DNA of 64,000 nucleotides from positions 558,001 through 622,000 of the forward strand of contig NC_015638.1 in NCBI RefSeq assembly GCF_000211855.2, in the 5' to 3' direction. The notes beneath the pieces were generated by a model. It was not told the DNA's origin. It saw nothing but the letters and a program-made list of their open reading frames with translations, and searched no databases. Numbering within the stretch: position 1 is the stretch's first letter; every line of letters begins with the position of its first letter. Source of the DNA: Lacinutrix sp. 5H-3-7-4 (GTDB taxonomy: Bacteria > Bacteroidota > Bacteroidia > Flavobacteriales > Flavobacteriaceae). The translations under genes and the position numbers were made by a program. Positions 46,137 to 56,423 of the stretch are shown piece by piece.

Positions 46137-47339
46137 TTATATTGTTTCCGATAGAATCTCTAACGGATTATCTTCTGTGTTTTCAGTTTCTTCTCTTCCT
46201 TTTATCTCTTCTCTTTTTGCGCTTACGCTCAAAATAATACCTATAGCTAAACAGGTCATCCAAATTGATGTTCCACCACTACTTATTAATGGAAGTGTTT
46301 GTCCTGTTACCGGAAACAACTCTACTGCAACAGCCATATTTATCATGGCTTGAAATACAATAGGAAAACCAACACCAAGCACTAAAAGTTTACCAAAAAG
46401 TGTGTCTGATTTTTGAGCTACAATAACAATTCTAAATAGTAACCACATGTACATTACCATTAAAAACAAGCCACCAAGTAAGCCATATTCTTCAATAATA
46501 ATTGCAAAAATAAAATCTGAAGACGACTGTGGCAAGAAGTTTTTTTGCGTACTTTTTCCAGGACCAACACCGGTTAATTCTCCAGAAGCAATTGCTATTT
46601 TAGCTTTTTCTATTTGATAGTCTGCTTCTGTATCTCCTCCATCTGAAAAGTTTTCTATTCTACTCATCCAAGTATCTACACGGTTAGGCATAGCATCTGG
46701 AAATGCTTTTGCTACCAGTATAAATAAAACCAATGCTAATATTCCCGAACCAATAATTACTGCTAAATAACGAATAGGATAACCACCTAAAAAAACCAAC
46801 ACAATAACCATTAAAAATATTAAGGCTGTAGTAGAAAAGTTTGAAGGCAATATTAAAATAAGCACCAAAAATACTGGCAACCATAATGGCAAAATAGACT
46901 CTTTAAAAGATACTTTTTGATCTTTTATTTTAGACATATATCGCGCAACATAAACCATTAATACAACGGATGCCAACGTAGAGGTTTGAAACGACATATT
47001 TACAAACGGGATACGAATCCAGCGACTGGCATTTGCACCTTCTATTGTAGTACCTTGCATGATTGTAACAACCAATAACACCAATACTATTGGTATCATT
47101 ACCATAGATAAACCACGAAAGTAACGATATGGAATTTTATGTACTCCATACATAATGGTAAACCCTAAAAACAAATGCATAAAGTGTTTTACAAAAAAAG
47201 CAAAGGTATTACTATTACCACCAACGTATGCTAAATTACTTGCCGCACTATACACAGGAAGAAATGAGAAAATAGCCAATAAAGCAGCTATTGCCCATAT
47301 TAATCGATCGCCTTTTATGTTATTAAAAAGTTGTTGCAC
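46137..47339 (-). CDS. ftsW: SEDS peptidoglycan glycosyltransferase FtsW
   Basis: FtsW polymerises lipid II at the septum together with FtsI. The 400-residue protein has about ten transmembrane segments, the conserved [12 protein letters not shown] block, [20 protein letters not shown] (periplasmic loop) and a late [10 protein letters not shown]. It starts with GTG at 47339; no ATG gives a better N-terminus, and [17 protein letters not shown] right after fits relatives. A 59-base gap separates it from murD. Confidence 0.96.
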   Translation of the reverse strand: MQQLFNNIKGDRLIWAIAALLAIFSFLPVYSAASNLAYVGGNSNTFAFFVKHFMHLFLGFTIMYGVHKIPYRYFRGLSMVMIPIVLVLLVVTIMQGTTIEGANASRWIRIPFVNMSFQTSTLASVVLMVYVARYMSKIKDQKVSFKESILPLWLPVFLVLILILPSNFSTTALIFLMVIVLVFLGGYPIRYLAVIIGSGILALVLFILVAKAFPDAMPNRVDTWMSRIENFSDGGDTEADYQIEKAKIAIASGELTGVGPGKSTQKNFLPQSSSDFIFAIIIEEYGLLGGLFLMVMYMWLLFRIVIVAQKSDTLFGKLLVLGVGFPIVFQAMINMAVAVELFPVTGQTLPLISSGGTSIWMTCLAIGIILSVSAKREEIKGREETENTEDNPLEILSETI

Positions 47340-47398
47340 TCTATTTATATTTTTGTTTTTAAAAGCGTTAAGCTTTGTGGCAATTCAAGAAATTTTAA

Positions 47399-48736
47399 TT
47401 ACAGATTTCTTACAGCATTTTTAAATTGTCTTCCTCTATCTTCATAATTTTCAAATAAATCGAAACTTGCACATGCTGGCGATAACAATACATTATCTCC
47501 AGCTTCGGCAATTTTATAAGCAATTTTTACTGCCTCGCTCATAAACTGAGTTTCTACAATAACATCTACCATATTCCCGAAATTTTCTAAAAGCTTTTCA
47601 TTGTCTATGCCCAAACAAATTATTGCTTTTACTTTTTCATTTATAAACGGAAATAACTCTGTATAGTCGTTACCTTTATCTGTTCCTCCAACAATCCAAA
47701 CTGTTGGTGCATCCATACTTTCTAACGCATAATATGTTGCATTTACATTAGTTGCTTTAGAGTCGTTTATATATTGTACTTTATTAATTTTAAGTACTTG
47801 CTCTAAGCGATGCTCGACACCATGAAAATTTTCTAAACTTTCACGTATTGTTTGTTTTCTAATTTTTAACAGGTGTGACACTGTTGATGCAGCCATTGCA
47901 TTTTTTACGTTGTGCTTTCCTTCTAAAGCTAAATTTTTTGTCGGCATAATTATATGTTTGTTATCTATTGTTATTTTTATATTCTCGTTTTCCAAATACG
48001 CACCATTTTCTATTTTTTTTGTTAATGAAAATGGTAATAATGTTGATTGAATTGTATTTGTTTTTAACCAATTTGTTATCACTTCGTCGTCTGCATCATA
48101 AATCAAATAATCTTCTTTTGTTTGATTTAATGCTATTCGAAATTTTGAATTGATATAGTTTTCAAACTTATAGTCGTACCTATCTAAATGATCTGGTGTG
48201 ATATTAGTAATTATAGCAATATTGGGCTTAAAGTCTATAATACCGTCTAGTTGAAAACTGCTAATTTCTAGCACATAGTTTTTATAATTTTTTTCTAAAA
48301 TTTGCTTAGCAAAACTATCTCCAATGTTTCCCGCTAATCCTACATTTAATTCTTGCGAAAGAATATGATGTGTTAATGATGCTGTAGTTGTTTTTCCATT
48401 GCTTCCAGTGATTCCTACTATTGTTGCTTTTGTGTATTTTGAAGCAAATTCAATTTCTGAAATCACTGGAATAGTATTACTGATAAGTTTTTGGACTAAT
48501 TCTACTTTATCAGGAATTCCAGGACTCTTCATTACAACATCAGCATTTAAAATTTTAATTTCTGTGTGCTGTTGTTCTTCCCATTCAATCTCATTATGTA
48601 TAAGAATTTTCTTATAGTTTCCTTTTATTTTTCCTTTATCTGAAACAAAAACCTCGTAACCTTCAGCTTTAGCTAAAAGTGCTGTACCAACACCACTTTC
48701 TCCTGCTCCTAATATTACTAATCTTTGTTTTTTCAT
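47399..48736 (-). CDS. murD: UDP-N-acetylmuramoylalanine--D-glutamate ligase
   Basis: MurD adds D-Glu to UDP-MurNAc-L-Ala. The 445-residue ligase shows LVILGAGESGVGTALLA at the N-terminus, the ATP loop VGITGSNGKTTTASL, NITPDHLDRYD, and the C-terminal NDSKATNVNATYYALES and LLSPACASFDLF. It follows mraY by 71 bases. Confidence 0.97.
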   Translation of the reverse strand: MKKQRLVILGAGESGVGTALLAKAEGYEVFVSDKGKIKGNYKKILIHNEIEWEEQQHTEIKILNADVVMKSPGIPDKVELVQKLISNTIPVISEIEFASKYTKATIVGITGSNGKTTTASLTHHILSQELNVGLAGNIGDSFAKQILEKNYKNYVLEISSFQLDGIIDFKPNIAIITNITPDHLDRYDYKFENYINSKFRIALNQTKEDYLIYDADDEVITNWLKTNTIQSTLLPFSLTKKIENGAYLENENIKITIDNKHIIMPTKNLALEGKHNVKNAMAASTVSHLLKIRKQTIRESLENFHGVEHRLEQVLKINKVQYINDSKATNVNATYYALESMDAPTVWIVGGTDKGNDYTELFPFINEKVKAIICLGIDNEKLLENFGNMVDVIVETQFMSEAVKIAYKIAEAGDNVLLSPACASFDLFENYEDRGRQFKNAVRNL

Positions 48737-48807
48737 TTTTTATTACTCTTCGTTAAGACGTAAAATTTATTTACTGTTTTTACACCTTCATTCAAATAGG
48801 CATATCT

Positions 48808-50040
48808 TTACCTTAATTTTAATGTTACAATAGAAAGAATTGCTAAAAATATTCCTACAATCCAGAATCGTGTAACAATTTTACTTTCGTGATATCCTCC
48901 TTTTTGATAGTGATGATGCAACGGCGACATTTTAAAAATTCGCCTGCCTTCGCCATATTTTTTTCTAGTGTATTTAAACCAACTCACTTGAAGTATTACC
49001 GAGAGCGACTCTGCAAAAAAGATTCCGCATAACAAAGGAATTAATAGCTCTTTTCTTACTGCAATTGCAATAACTGCTATAACACCGCCAATTGTTAAGC
49101 TTCCTGTATCTCCCATAAAAACTTGCGCTGGATAAGTATTGTACCACAAAAACCCAATTAGCGCACCTATAAAGGCAGCTATAAACACAACCAACTCACC
49201 TAATTGTGGTATAAACATGACATTTAAATAATCTGAAAACACAAGGTTTCCAGAAATAAATGCAAATACAGCTAATGCAAATACAATTATGGCAGAACTT
49301 CCTGCCGCCAAACCATCAATACCATCGGTTAGATTTGCACCGTTAGATACTGCTGTTACAATAAATATTACGATTGGTATAAATATTAACCATGCATATT
49401 TTGCATAATCATCACCCAACCAAGTCACTAAATTTGAATAATCGAATTCGTTATCTTTTACAAATGGAATGGTTGTTTTTAATGACTGCTCTGCTGGGTT
49501 AAATTCTACTGCTGAGTTTTGTGTTATTTTTTCTGTTTCGTAAACAGGATTTACTTTTTCAGTTTTTATGGTTACTCCTGGATGAAAGTACATTATTGCT
49601 CCAACAAAAATCCCTAATCCTACTTGGCCAAGCACCTTAAATTTACCGCTTAAACCAGCTTTATCTTTTTTAAATACTTTTATATAATCGTCTGCAAAAC
49701 CTACTAATCCCATCCAAATTGTAGTTACAATAAGCATGATTACATAAATATTTTCAAGCTTAGCAAGCAATAACACAGGAATTAATGTTGAAAAAATAAT
49801 TATTAATCCACCCATTGTTGGTGTTCCTGCTTTTTCTACTTGACCATCTAAACCTAAATCTCTTACAGATTCGCCTACTTGCTTTTTTTGAAGGATTCTT
49901 ATTATTTTTTTTCCAAAAATAGTAGAAAACAACAACGATAATATTATCGCTAAAGCCGCGCGAAAAGTTATAAACTCAAACACACTTGCTCCCGTTAGCT
50001 GGAATTGTTTTTCTAAATATTCGAATAGGTAGTATAACAT
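48808..50040 (-). CDS. mraY: phospho-N-acetylmuramoyl-pentapeptide transferase
   Basis: MraY moves phospho-MurNAc-pentapeptide to undecaprenyl phosphate, making lipid I. The 410-residue membrane protein has [18 protein letters not shown] with the Asp-Asp pair, [15 protein letters not shown] with a catalytic Asp, and [11 protein letters not shown] near the end. A cytoplasmic or periplasmic insertion of about 50 residues around 160-215 makes it longer than E. coli MraY (360); this is usual in Bacteroidota. Confidence 0.97.
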   Translation of the reverse strand: MLYYLFEYLEKQFQLTGASVFEFITFRAALAIILSLLFSTIFGKKIIRILQKKQVGESVRDLGLDGQVEKAGTPTMGGLIIIFSTLIPVLLLAKLENIYVIMLIVTTIWMGLVGFADDYIKVFKKDKAGLSGKFKVLGQVGLGIFVGAIMYFHPGVTIKTEKVNPVYETEKITQNSAVEFNPAEQSLKTTIPFVKDNEFDYSNLVTWLGDDYAKYAWLIFIPIVIFIVTAVSNGANLTDGIDGLAAGSSAIIVFALAVFAFISGNLVFSDYLNVMFIPQLGELVVFIAAFIGALIGFLWYNTYPAQVFMGDTGSLTIGGVIAVIAIAVRKELLIPLLCGIFFAESLSVILQVSWFKYTRKKYGEGRRIFKMSPLHHHYQKGGYHESKIVTRFWIVGIFLAILSIVTLKLR

Positions 50041-50094
50041 TATTAATTGTTTGTTTTTTATTTTAGTTCCACATCAAGCATAGAACAACAAGGT

Positions 50095-51558
50095 TTATTT
50101 TTGTAATTGTTTTAATAAATTTTTAACTATTTTAAAATCGTCAAAATCTGTTCGCTCACCATTTATTTCTTGATAAGTCTCATGCCCTTTTCCTGCTATT
50201 AAAATAATATCACCAGCATTTGCTAATTGACAAGCTGTTTTTATAGCTTGTTTTCTATCTACAATTGATAAGGTTTTTTTAAAATTTTGAGGTTCTACAC
50301 CTTTCTCAATATCTTCAATAATTAACTCAGGCACTTCTGTTCTTGGGTTATCACTTGTAAAAATGGCTTTTGTGCTTAACGCTGAAGCAATGTGTCCCAT
50401 TTTTGGTCTTTTTGTAGCATCTCTATCTCCACCACAACCAATAACAGTTATTAATTCTTCATTTTTGGTGCGAATACTATTAATGGTTTCCAACACATTT
50501 TTTAAAGCATCTGGCGTATGTGCATAATCTACAATCGCTGTAATATTTTCTTCAGAAATTAAATATTGAAATCTCCCACTTACACTTTCTAGCTCGCTTA
50601 TGAGTCTTAAAATCTCGGTTTTTTCTAATCCTAATAATTCAGCAGTGGCGTATATAGCCAATACGTTTGAAGCATTAAAACCACCTATTAACCTTGTCCA
50701 CACATCGCTATCGTTAATTTTTAACAACATGCCACTAAATGAGTTTTCTAGTATTTGAGCTTTATAATTTGCATAATTTTTTAAACCGTATTTATACTGC
50801 TTCGCCTTTGTGTTTTGAAGCATAATTGCTCCGTTTTTATCATCGGCATTTGTTAATGCAAAAGCACTACTACTTAAATTATCGAAAAAGGATTTTTTAA
50901 CATCGCGATACTCTGCAAACGTTTCATGATAATCTAAATGATCATGTGATAAATTTGTAAAAATACCACCTGCAAAATCAAGACCTTGAGTTCTTTTTTG
51001 ATGAATACCATGCGAGCTCACCTCCATAAAACAAAACTCAACACCTTCGTTATTCATCTCACTTAAATAGCGATTTATAGTTAGAGAATCTGGCGTTGTA
51101 TGCGTAGCTTTATAGTCCTTATTATCTACTTTTATTACTACCGTTGAAAGCAAGCCAACTTTATATCCTGCCTTTTTAAATAATTGAAACAACAGTGATG
51201 CTATAGTCGTTTTACCATTTGTTCCAGTAACTCCCACTAATTTTAAATTAGAAGATGGATTGCCATAATAATTTGAAGCCATTATTGCTAAAGCAATACT
51301 AGAGTCTTCAACAACTATATAACTAATACCTTCTTTTAAAGTTTTTGGTAAATACTCACAAACCACAGCAATTGCTCCTTGCTTTATTGCATTCTCTATA
51401 TAATCGTGACCATCTACAACACTTCCTTTAATTGCCACAAACAAATCGTTTACAGCAACGCTACGCGAGTTAAAATGAATATTTCTCACATACACGTTTG
51501 TGGTACCAACTACTGCATTGATAGTTACTTTATATAATATGTCTATTAATGATGTCAC
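50095..51558 (-). CDS. murE: UDP-N-acetylmuramoyl-tripeptide synthetase, meso-diaminopimelate type
   Basis: MurE adds the third stem residue. The 487-residue ligase has VGVTGTNGKTTIASLL for ATP, THTTPDSL, and VDYAHTPDALKNVL. It also has the SDNPRTE motif, in which DNPR marks selection of meso-diaminopimelate instead of lysine. Peptidoglycan should therefore be of the DAP type. The start overlaps the ftsI stop by 4 bases (ATGA). Confidence 0.96.
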   Translation of the reverse strand: MTSLIDILYKVTINAVVGTTNVYVRNIHFNSRSVAVNDLFVAIKGSVVDGHDYIENAIKQGAIAVVCEYLPKTLKEGISYIVVEDSSIALAIMASNYYGNPSSNLKLVGVTGTNGKTTIASLLFQLFKKAGYKVGLLSTVVIKVDNKDYKATHTTPDSLTINRYLSEMNNEGVEFCFMEVSSHGIHQKRTQGLDFAGGIFTNLSHDHLDYHETFAEYRDVKKSFFDNLSSSAFALTNADDKNGAIMLQNTKAKQYKYGLKNYANYKAQILENSFSGMLLKINDSDVWTRLIGGFNASNVLAIYATAELLGLEKTEILRLISELESVSGRFQYLISEENITAIVDYAHTPDALKNVLETINSIRTKNEELITVIGCGGDRDATKRPKMGHIASALSTKAIFTSDNPRTEVPELIIEDIEKGVEPQNFKKTLSIVDRKQAIKTACQLANAGDIILIAGKGHETYQEINGERTDFDDFKIVKNLLKQLQK

Positions 51559-53558
51559 GATAATTCTAAAACTATAGTTTGATTTCTTTTTACTTTTCTT
51601 CCTTTTGGAATTGATTGCGATGATACAAAGCCACTACCTTTAATTTTAACTTTTAAACCTAAGTTTTCACAAAGTGCAATAGCATCCATTATTGGCAAAC
51701 CCACAACATTAGGCATGATTGTTAAATACTTATTTGCTGTTTGGTAATAACCTTGAAACTCTTTATCTACAGAAGCATTTTTAACCTCTAAAGACTCTAT
51801 CTCGTCAATAATTGGAGTATCTGTAAATATTTTTTGCGCTATACGTTTAAAAACAGGACCAGTAACATCTGCTCCATAATAACCCACTTTAGTACTAGGT
51901 TTATGTATTACAACAATGCATGAATACTTTGGGTTTTCTACTGGAAAATACCCAGCAAAAGAAGACACATATTTTTTGTCTTTTTTCCATTCTTCAAAGT
52001 TCCCATAATCTGTTCTTGCAGTACCTGTTTTTCCTGCCATAGAGAAATATTCTGAATACATCCTACTTCCTGTACCATACTCCACAACATTCTCTAGAAG
52101 TTTTTGTGCTTTTTTTATTGTTTCATCTGAAGCTATTTTTTTAACACGAACTTCTTTTTTAAAAGATTCTATTTCTCTATCTAATTCTTTTACCTGACGT
52201 AAAAAACGCGGTTTAAGCATTTCTCCATTATTAGCTACAGCATTATAAAAGGTTAATGTTTGTAACGGTGTTAACTGTAAATTATAACCATATGCCATTG
52301 AAGGCAAGGCGTTTCTACTCCATATTTTATCTCCAGGCTGTGGTATTACTGGGTTTCCCTCTCCAACTATTGGCAGGTTTAAATTCTCATGAAGCCTCCA
52401 TTGCTTTAACCTATCTATAAACTTATTAGGTTTTTTAGAATAATTATTATCTACAATTGTTGCTAAACCTATGTTTGACGATTTCTCAAAAGCCTTACCC
52501 ACAGAGATTTTTCCATAACCACGAGTATCTGTAATACCTCTACCGTAAAATGTTTTATACCCGTTCTTGGTATCTACTACGGTTGAAGTATCCACCAATT
52601 TATCTTCTAACGCAGCCATTATTGCCATTAGTTTAAATGTTGATCCTGGCTCATGAGACTCCCATACAGCGTAGTTTCGTTTTTCGTAATATTTTCCAGA
52701 TTTAGCTTTTCCTAAATTAGATATCGCCCTAATCTCTCCAGTTTTAACTTCCATTACAACAACACAACCATGTTCAGCATCATATTTTTCTAATTGTTCT
52801 AATAATGAATGGTGTGCTATATCTTGAATATTAACGTTTATAGTTGTATAAATGTCGTATCCATCTTGCGGTTCTACTTGATTATAATCTACAATAGGCT
52901 TCCACTGTCCTTTTCCTATTTTTTGCTTTAATCGCTGCCCATCTTTTCCTTTTAAGTACTTCTCTCCAAACGCACCATCTAAACCAGCTCTAGTAACATT
53001 TCCATCTTCATCTGTACGCTCATAACCTATGGTTCTCATAGATATTCCTCCCATTGGATGTTCTCGCTTTGTTGTTTGCTCAACTATTAAACCGCCTTTA
53101 AAAGCTCCAAATTTTAACATTGGAAAATTGCGTATCCTTAAATAATCTGAATATCCTATATCTCTAGCCAACAAATAGTACCTGTTTTGTTTTGCTCTTG
53201 CTTTTCTTAAATTTTCTCTGTAATAACTTGCTGAACGTCCTGAGTACTTAGATAAAGAATCACATAACGGACCAATATTTTCTTGCCAAATTTTCTTTTT
53301 TGGTGTTTTTGTATCTATTCTAATATCGTATTTAGGAATTGAAGTAGCTAACAGATTTCCATTAACAGAATACACATTACCTCTGTTCGCTGGAATGATT
53401 TTATTCTCTACTGTTCTTTTCTCTGCAAGATCACGATACTTATCACCATTAACATATTGTATGGTTAATAATTTTACAACCACAGCAATGCCGAAGATGA
53501 ACATACATCCAGCTACAAAATACAATCGGTTTAATATGTTCGTTTCGTTTACTGCCAC
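51555..53558 (-). CDS. ftsI: division-specific transpeptidase FtsI (PBP3) with PASTA domain
   Basis: FtsI cross-links septal peptidoglycan. The 667-residue class B penicillin-binding protein has one N-terminal transmembrane helix (about 12-32), a dimerisation/pedestal region, and a transpeptidase domain with active-site Ser in PGSTFKLMA near 306, KSSNIG, and AGKTGTARTD near 509. A single C-terminal PASTA-like domain (about 605-667; MPNVVGLPIMDAIALCENLG) is present. PASTA is absent from E. coli FtsI but frequent in this phylum and in Gram-positives. It lies between ftsL and murE. Confidence 0.96.
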   Translation of the reverse strand: MAVNETNILNRLYFVAGCMFIFGIAVVVKLLTIQYVNGDKYRDLAEKRTVENKIIPANRGNVYSVNGNLLATSIPKYDIRIDTKTPKKKIWQENIGPLCDSLSKYSGRSASYYRENLRKARAKQNRYYLLARDIGYSDYLRIRNFPMLKFGAFKGGLIVEQTTKREHPMGGISMRTIGYERTDEDGNVTRAGLDGAFGEKYLKGKDGQRLKQKIGKGQWKPIVDYNQVEPQDGYDIYTTINVNIQDIAHHSLLEQLEKYDAEHGCVVVMEVKTGEIRAISNLGKAKSGKYYEKRNYAVWESHEPGSTFKLMAIMAALEDKLVDTSTVVDTKNGYKTFYGRGITDTRGYGKISVGKAFEKSSNIGLATIVDNNYSKKPNKFIDRLKQWRLHENLNLPIVGEGNPVIPQPGDKIWSRNALPSMAYGYNLQLTPLQTLTFYNAVANNGEMLKPRFLRQVKELDREIESFKKEVRVKKIASDETIKKAQKLLENVVEYGTGSRMYSEYFSMAGKTGTARTDYGNFEEWKKDKKYVSSFAGYFPVENPKYSCIVVIHKPSTKVGYYGADVTGPVFKRIAQKIFTDTPIIDEIESLEVKNASVDKEFQGYYQTANKYLTIMPNVVGLPIMDAIALCENLGLKVKIKGSGFVSSQSIPKGRKVKRNQTIVLELS

Positions 53559-53564
53559 GATAAC

Positions 53565-53888
53565 TTAATCCCTTTGTTGTGGTTTTACAATTATTTTTTG
53601 AGGTGGAACCTCTGATGTCTTTAGACCTTTTTCTTTCATTTTTGCCGAGACAACAGATTCTTTTTTCAACTCCATTAGTCTTCCTCTGCCATCTATAAAT
53701 GCAGAGCGCAGCTCTTTTGCTTCATTACTTAAGCGTGCTATTTCATGTACTTTTTTATCTGCACTATGCGAGCTCGCAATCATAACTATAGCTAAAACAG
53801 AAATAAAGAGAATCATTCTCCAATTCTTAAAAGAGTCTTCATTAACCAAAAACGTCCCTCGCAATATGCTATAGATATTTTTTTTCAT
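53565..53888 (-). CDS. ftsL: FtsL-like cell division protein
   Basis: The 107-residue bitopic protein has a cytoplasmic start, one transmembrane helix (about 24-42; WRMILFISVLAIVMIASSH) and a periplasmic coiled-coil stretch (about 47-80; VHEIARLSNEAKELRSAF). That is the FtsL layout. Sequence similarity is always low, so position between rsmH and ftsI is the main support. It forms a complex with FtsB and FtsQ that activates FtsW-FtsI. Confidence 0.88.
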   Translation of the reverse strand: MKKNIYSILRGTFLVNEDSFKNWRMILFISVLAIVMIASSHSADKKVHEIARLSNEAKELRSAFIDGRGRLMELKKESVVSAKMKEKGLKTSEVPPQKIIVKPQQRD

Positions 53889-54794
53889 TTATATTTTTTC
53901 TGCAATACGAAGCTTTGCACTTCTTGCTCTATTATTTATTTTTATTTCTTCTGCCGAAGGAATTATTAACTTCCCTACCTTTTTTAAAGGCACTTCAAAT
54001 CTGCCAAAAACATCTCTTTCTGGCTCACCTTCAAATAATCCATTTCTTATAAAACGCTTTACCAATCTATCTTCTAATGAATGGTAACTTATTAAACTTA
54101 ACCTTCCGTTAGGTTTTAAAATCTCTGGAGTTTGAGATAAAAACTCTTTTAAAGCTTCTATTTCTTGATTCACCTCTATTCTAATAGCCTGATAAATTTG
54201 GGCTAATATTTTATTTTCATGCTTTGGCGATAAAAACTTTTTTAAAATTGTTTTTAATTGGTCGCTTGTTTTAATCACTTCGTTTTTACGATAATCTACA
54301 ATCAACCTTGCCATTGCTGGTGCTGCGCGCAACTCTCCATATTGCAATAACACCTGCTTTATCTGCTCCTCATCATATTCATTCACAACATGAAATGCAG
54401 ACAAATCATTTTTTTGATTCATTCGCATATCTAAATCGGCTGCAAAACGAGTAGAAAACCCACGCTCGGCAACATCAAATTGATGTGAAGACACACCAAA
54501 ATCCGCCAAAATCCCATCTACCTCTTTAACACCATGAAATCTTAAAAATCTTTTTATATATCTAAAATTTTCATGAATAAGTGTAAATCTCGGGTCATCT
54601 ATTTTATTTTCAAGCGCATCTGCATCTTGATCAAAAGCAAACAATTTACCATGCTCACCAAGACGTTTTAAAATTTCTTTACTATGGCCGCCGCCACCAA
54701 AAGTAACATCTACATAAACTCCATTTGGCTTAATATCTAAACCATCTACAGTTTCGTTTAATAATACCGGATTATGATATTCCATCTCCATCAT
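53889..54794 (-). CDS. rsmH: 16S rRNA (cytosine-1402 N4)-methyltransferase RsmH
   Basis: RsmH (MraW) methylates C1402 in the ribosomal P site. The 301-residue protein has EYHNPVLLNETVDGL at the start, the SAM loop DVTFGGGGHS, GILADFGVSSHQFD, GFSTRFAADLDMRM and the C-terminal LISYHSLEDRLVKRF. It overlaps mraZ by 23 bases; the second or third Met (MEMEYHN) could be the true start and would shorten the overlap. Confidence 0.97.
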   Translation of the reverse strand: MMEMEYHNPVLLNETVDGLDIKPNGVYVDVTFGGGGHSKEILKRLGEHGKLFAFDQDADALENKIDDPRFTLIHENFRYIKRFLRFHGVKEVDGILADFGVSSHQFDVAERGFSTRFAADLDMRMNQKNDLSAFHVVNEYDEEQIKQVLLQYGELRAAPAMARLIVDYRKNEVIKTSDQLKTILKKFLSPKHENKILAQIYQAIRIEVNQEIEALKEFLSQTPEILKPNGRLSLISYHSLEDRLVKRFIRNGLFEGEPERDVFGRFEVPLKKVGKLIIPSAEEIKINNRARSAKLRIAEKI

Positions 54795-55242
54795 CGTCTT
54801 GTCCCATTACTTCTTCAGCTAAATCTGCAAAATCTAAAGCTGCGTCATCAATAGCTTGTTCATATTTATCTTTATCCCATATTTCAACAATATTAACTGC
54901 CGATGAGACTACAACATTTTTTACAATACCCGCAAATACAGTTAAATCTTTAGGTACCAACAACCTACCACTTGCATCCACTTCTACTATTTTTACTCCT
55001 GCTGTAAATCTGCGAATGAAATCGTTATTTTTTTTCTTAAAACGATTAAGCTTATTTACTTTCTGCATTAAAGCTTCCCATTCAGCCATTGGATACAATT
55101 CTAAACACTGTTGAAAAACACCTCTTTTTATAACAAAACCATTTTGTAAAACCGGAGACAACTGCTTTTTAAGCGCAGCAGGAAGCATTAACCTTCCTTT
55201 TGCATCTGCTTTGCATTCGTATGTCCCTATTAATGAATTCAC
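54772..55242 (-). CDS. mraZ: transcriptional regulator MraZ
   Basis: MraZ is the DNA-binding repressor of the dcw cluster in bacteria where it has been studied. The 156-residue protein has two SpoVT/AbrB-like domains: the first with IGTYECKADAKGRLMLPAALK, the second with VEVDASGRLLVPKDL. It ends in a short acidic tail (MGQDDDGDGIS). Translation starts at GTG (55242). Three spaced repeats that look like its operator lie 50-75 bases upstream, over the promoter. First gene of the cluster. Confidence 0.96.
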   Translation of the reverse strand: MNSLIGTYECKADAKGRLMLPAALKKQLSPVLQNGFVIKRGVFQQCLELYPMAEWEALMQKVNKLNRFKKKNNDFIRRFTAGVKIVEVDASGRLLVPKDLTVFAGIVKNVVVSSAVNIVEIWDKDKYEQAIDDAALDFADLAEEVMGQDDDGDGIS

Positions 55243-55274
55243 TATGATTTTTTTGTATTACAACGTATAGAATT

Positions 55275-55282
55275 CAAATATA
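55275..55282 (-). promoter_or_regulatory. dcw (mraZ) promoter -7 box
   Basis: The minus strand reads TATATTTG, a perfect TAnnTTTG, about 30 bases before the mraZ GTG. The -33 region falls within the MraZ-box repeats. Confidence 0.65.
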
Positions 55283-55293
55283 TTGAATTTTTT

Positions 55294-55318
55294 ACCACTT
55301 TTTACCACTTTTTACCAC
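55294..55318 (-). promoter_or_regulatory. candidate MraZ operator: three GTGGT repeats at 10-bp spacing
   Basis: Minus-strand GTGGT occurs at 55314-55318, 55304-55308 and 55294-55298, each separated by five A/T bases. MraZ boxes in E. coli and mycoplasmas are direct TGGG/TGGT-type repeats with 10-bp period upstream of mraZ. Spacing, place and overlap with the promoter all fit. Confidence 0.75.
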
Positions 55319-55505
55319 ATTGTTAATAAGTTATCGACCATTACATGCTTACACTCGACATCGAGCACCTAAAAAACCATATAAACTCATCACTCTCAAC
55401 CGCTTGAAGCATCAAAAAAATAATAATCAACAGGTGTTACTATATAGATTTGATTTTTACTTGTGAAGTAAATTAAGATTACTGTTATTTTTTATTTGAA
55501 ATACC

Positions 55506-55513
55506 TATATTTG
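55506..55513 (+). promoter_or_regulatory. candidate -7 box of the hydrolase gene
   Basis: TATATTTG matches TAnnTTTG, 25 bases before the ATG. Confidence 0.6.
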
Positions 55514-55538
55514 CTTTTAACTGAATGATTAAAATTGC

Positions 55539-56303
55539 ATGGCGCATACGCTTAAAACTGAAGAAAAATACAAATACATTGAAGCTGGTGAAGGCACGCC
55601 AATAATTGTATTACACGGCTTAATGGGTGGCTTGAGTAACTTTGATGCTGTGATTAATTATTTTAGCAAGGAAGGCTTTAAAGTTATCATTCCAGAGTTG
55701 CCAATTTACTCTATGTCTTTAATCAAGACAAATGTGAAGGCTTTTGCAAAATACTTAGAAGATTTCGTTGCTTATAAAGGTTTTAAAGAAGTTATTATTT
55801 TAGGAAACTCACTTGGTGGCCATATAGGTCTATACTTTACAAAACTAAACCCTGAAAAAGTAAAAGCTTTAATAATAACGGGAAGCTCTGGTTTATACGA
55901 AAGCGCAATGGGCGGCGGTTACACTAAACGTGGTGATTACGAAGTTATAAAGAAAAAAGCACAAGAGGTTTTTTATGATCCTGCTGTTGCTACTAAAGAA
56001 ATTGTTGATGAAGTTTACGAAACGGTTAACGACAGAAACAAACTCATAAAAACCTTAGCCATTGCAAAAAGTGCAATTAGACATAATATGGCAAAGGACC
56101 TACCAAAAATGAATATTCCTACTTGTATTATTTGGGGAAAAAACGATACCGTTACACCTCCAGATGTTGCAGATGAATTTCATAATTTACTTCCAGATTC
56201 AGATTTATTTTGGATTGATAAATGTGGGCATGCTGCTATGATGGAGCATCCAACACGATTTAACGAAATTCTACACGATTGGTTTAAAGCGCGTTCTTTT
56301 TAA
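55539..56303 (+). CDS. alpha/beta hydrolase
   Basis: The 254-residue cytoplasmic protein has the alpha/beta-hydrolase sequence order: oxyanion HGLMGG near residue 27, nucleophile elbow GNSLGGH (Ser near 92), an Asp in WGKNDTVTPPD, and the catalytic His in KCGHAAMMEHP. The substrate is unknown; MhpC or menaquinone-type hydrolases are similar. It is divergent from mraZ, and engB follows after about 120 bases with its own promoter. The hydrolase-engB-mraZ neighbourhood is frequent in flavobacteria, as far as I recall. Confidence 0.9.
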   Translation: MAHTLKTEEKYKYIEAGEGTPIIVLHGLMGGLSNFDAVINYFSKEGFKVIIPELPIYSMSLIKTNVKAFAKYLEDFVAYKGFKEVIILGNSLGGHIGLYFTKLNPEKVKALIITGSSGLYESAMGGGYTKRGDYEVIKKKAQEVFYDPAVATKEIVDEVYETVNDRNKLIKTLAIAKSAIRHNMAKDLPKMNIPTCIIWGKNDTVTPPDVADEFHNLLPDSDLFWIDKCGHAAMMEHPTRFNEILHDWFKARSF

Positions 56304-56341
56304 GAACCACTGTACAATTAAATCCTTTTACATATATTATC

Positions 56342-56372
56342 TTGGCTACTTACACTTATGTAGTTACCTTTG
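56342..56372 (+). promoter_or_regulatory. engB promoter (TTG - 20 - TACCTTTG)
   Basis: The -33 TTG (56342-56344) and -7 TACCTTTG (56365-56372) are 20 bases apart, matching the consensus. The predicted transcript start near 56378 excludes the in-frame TTG at 56370 as engB start. Confidence 0.75.
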
Positions 56373-56423
56373 CCTGTAGTATTAATTAAAAAAGATTTCC
56401 GCTTTTTAGGAAACGTAAATACC

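Noticed and set aside
55321-55360. Possible DnaA box or origin near GTTAATAAGTTATCGACC
   Set aside because: At least two mismatches to TTATCCACA, no repeated boxes, no dnaA or dnaN nearby.
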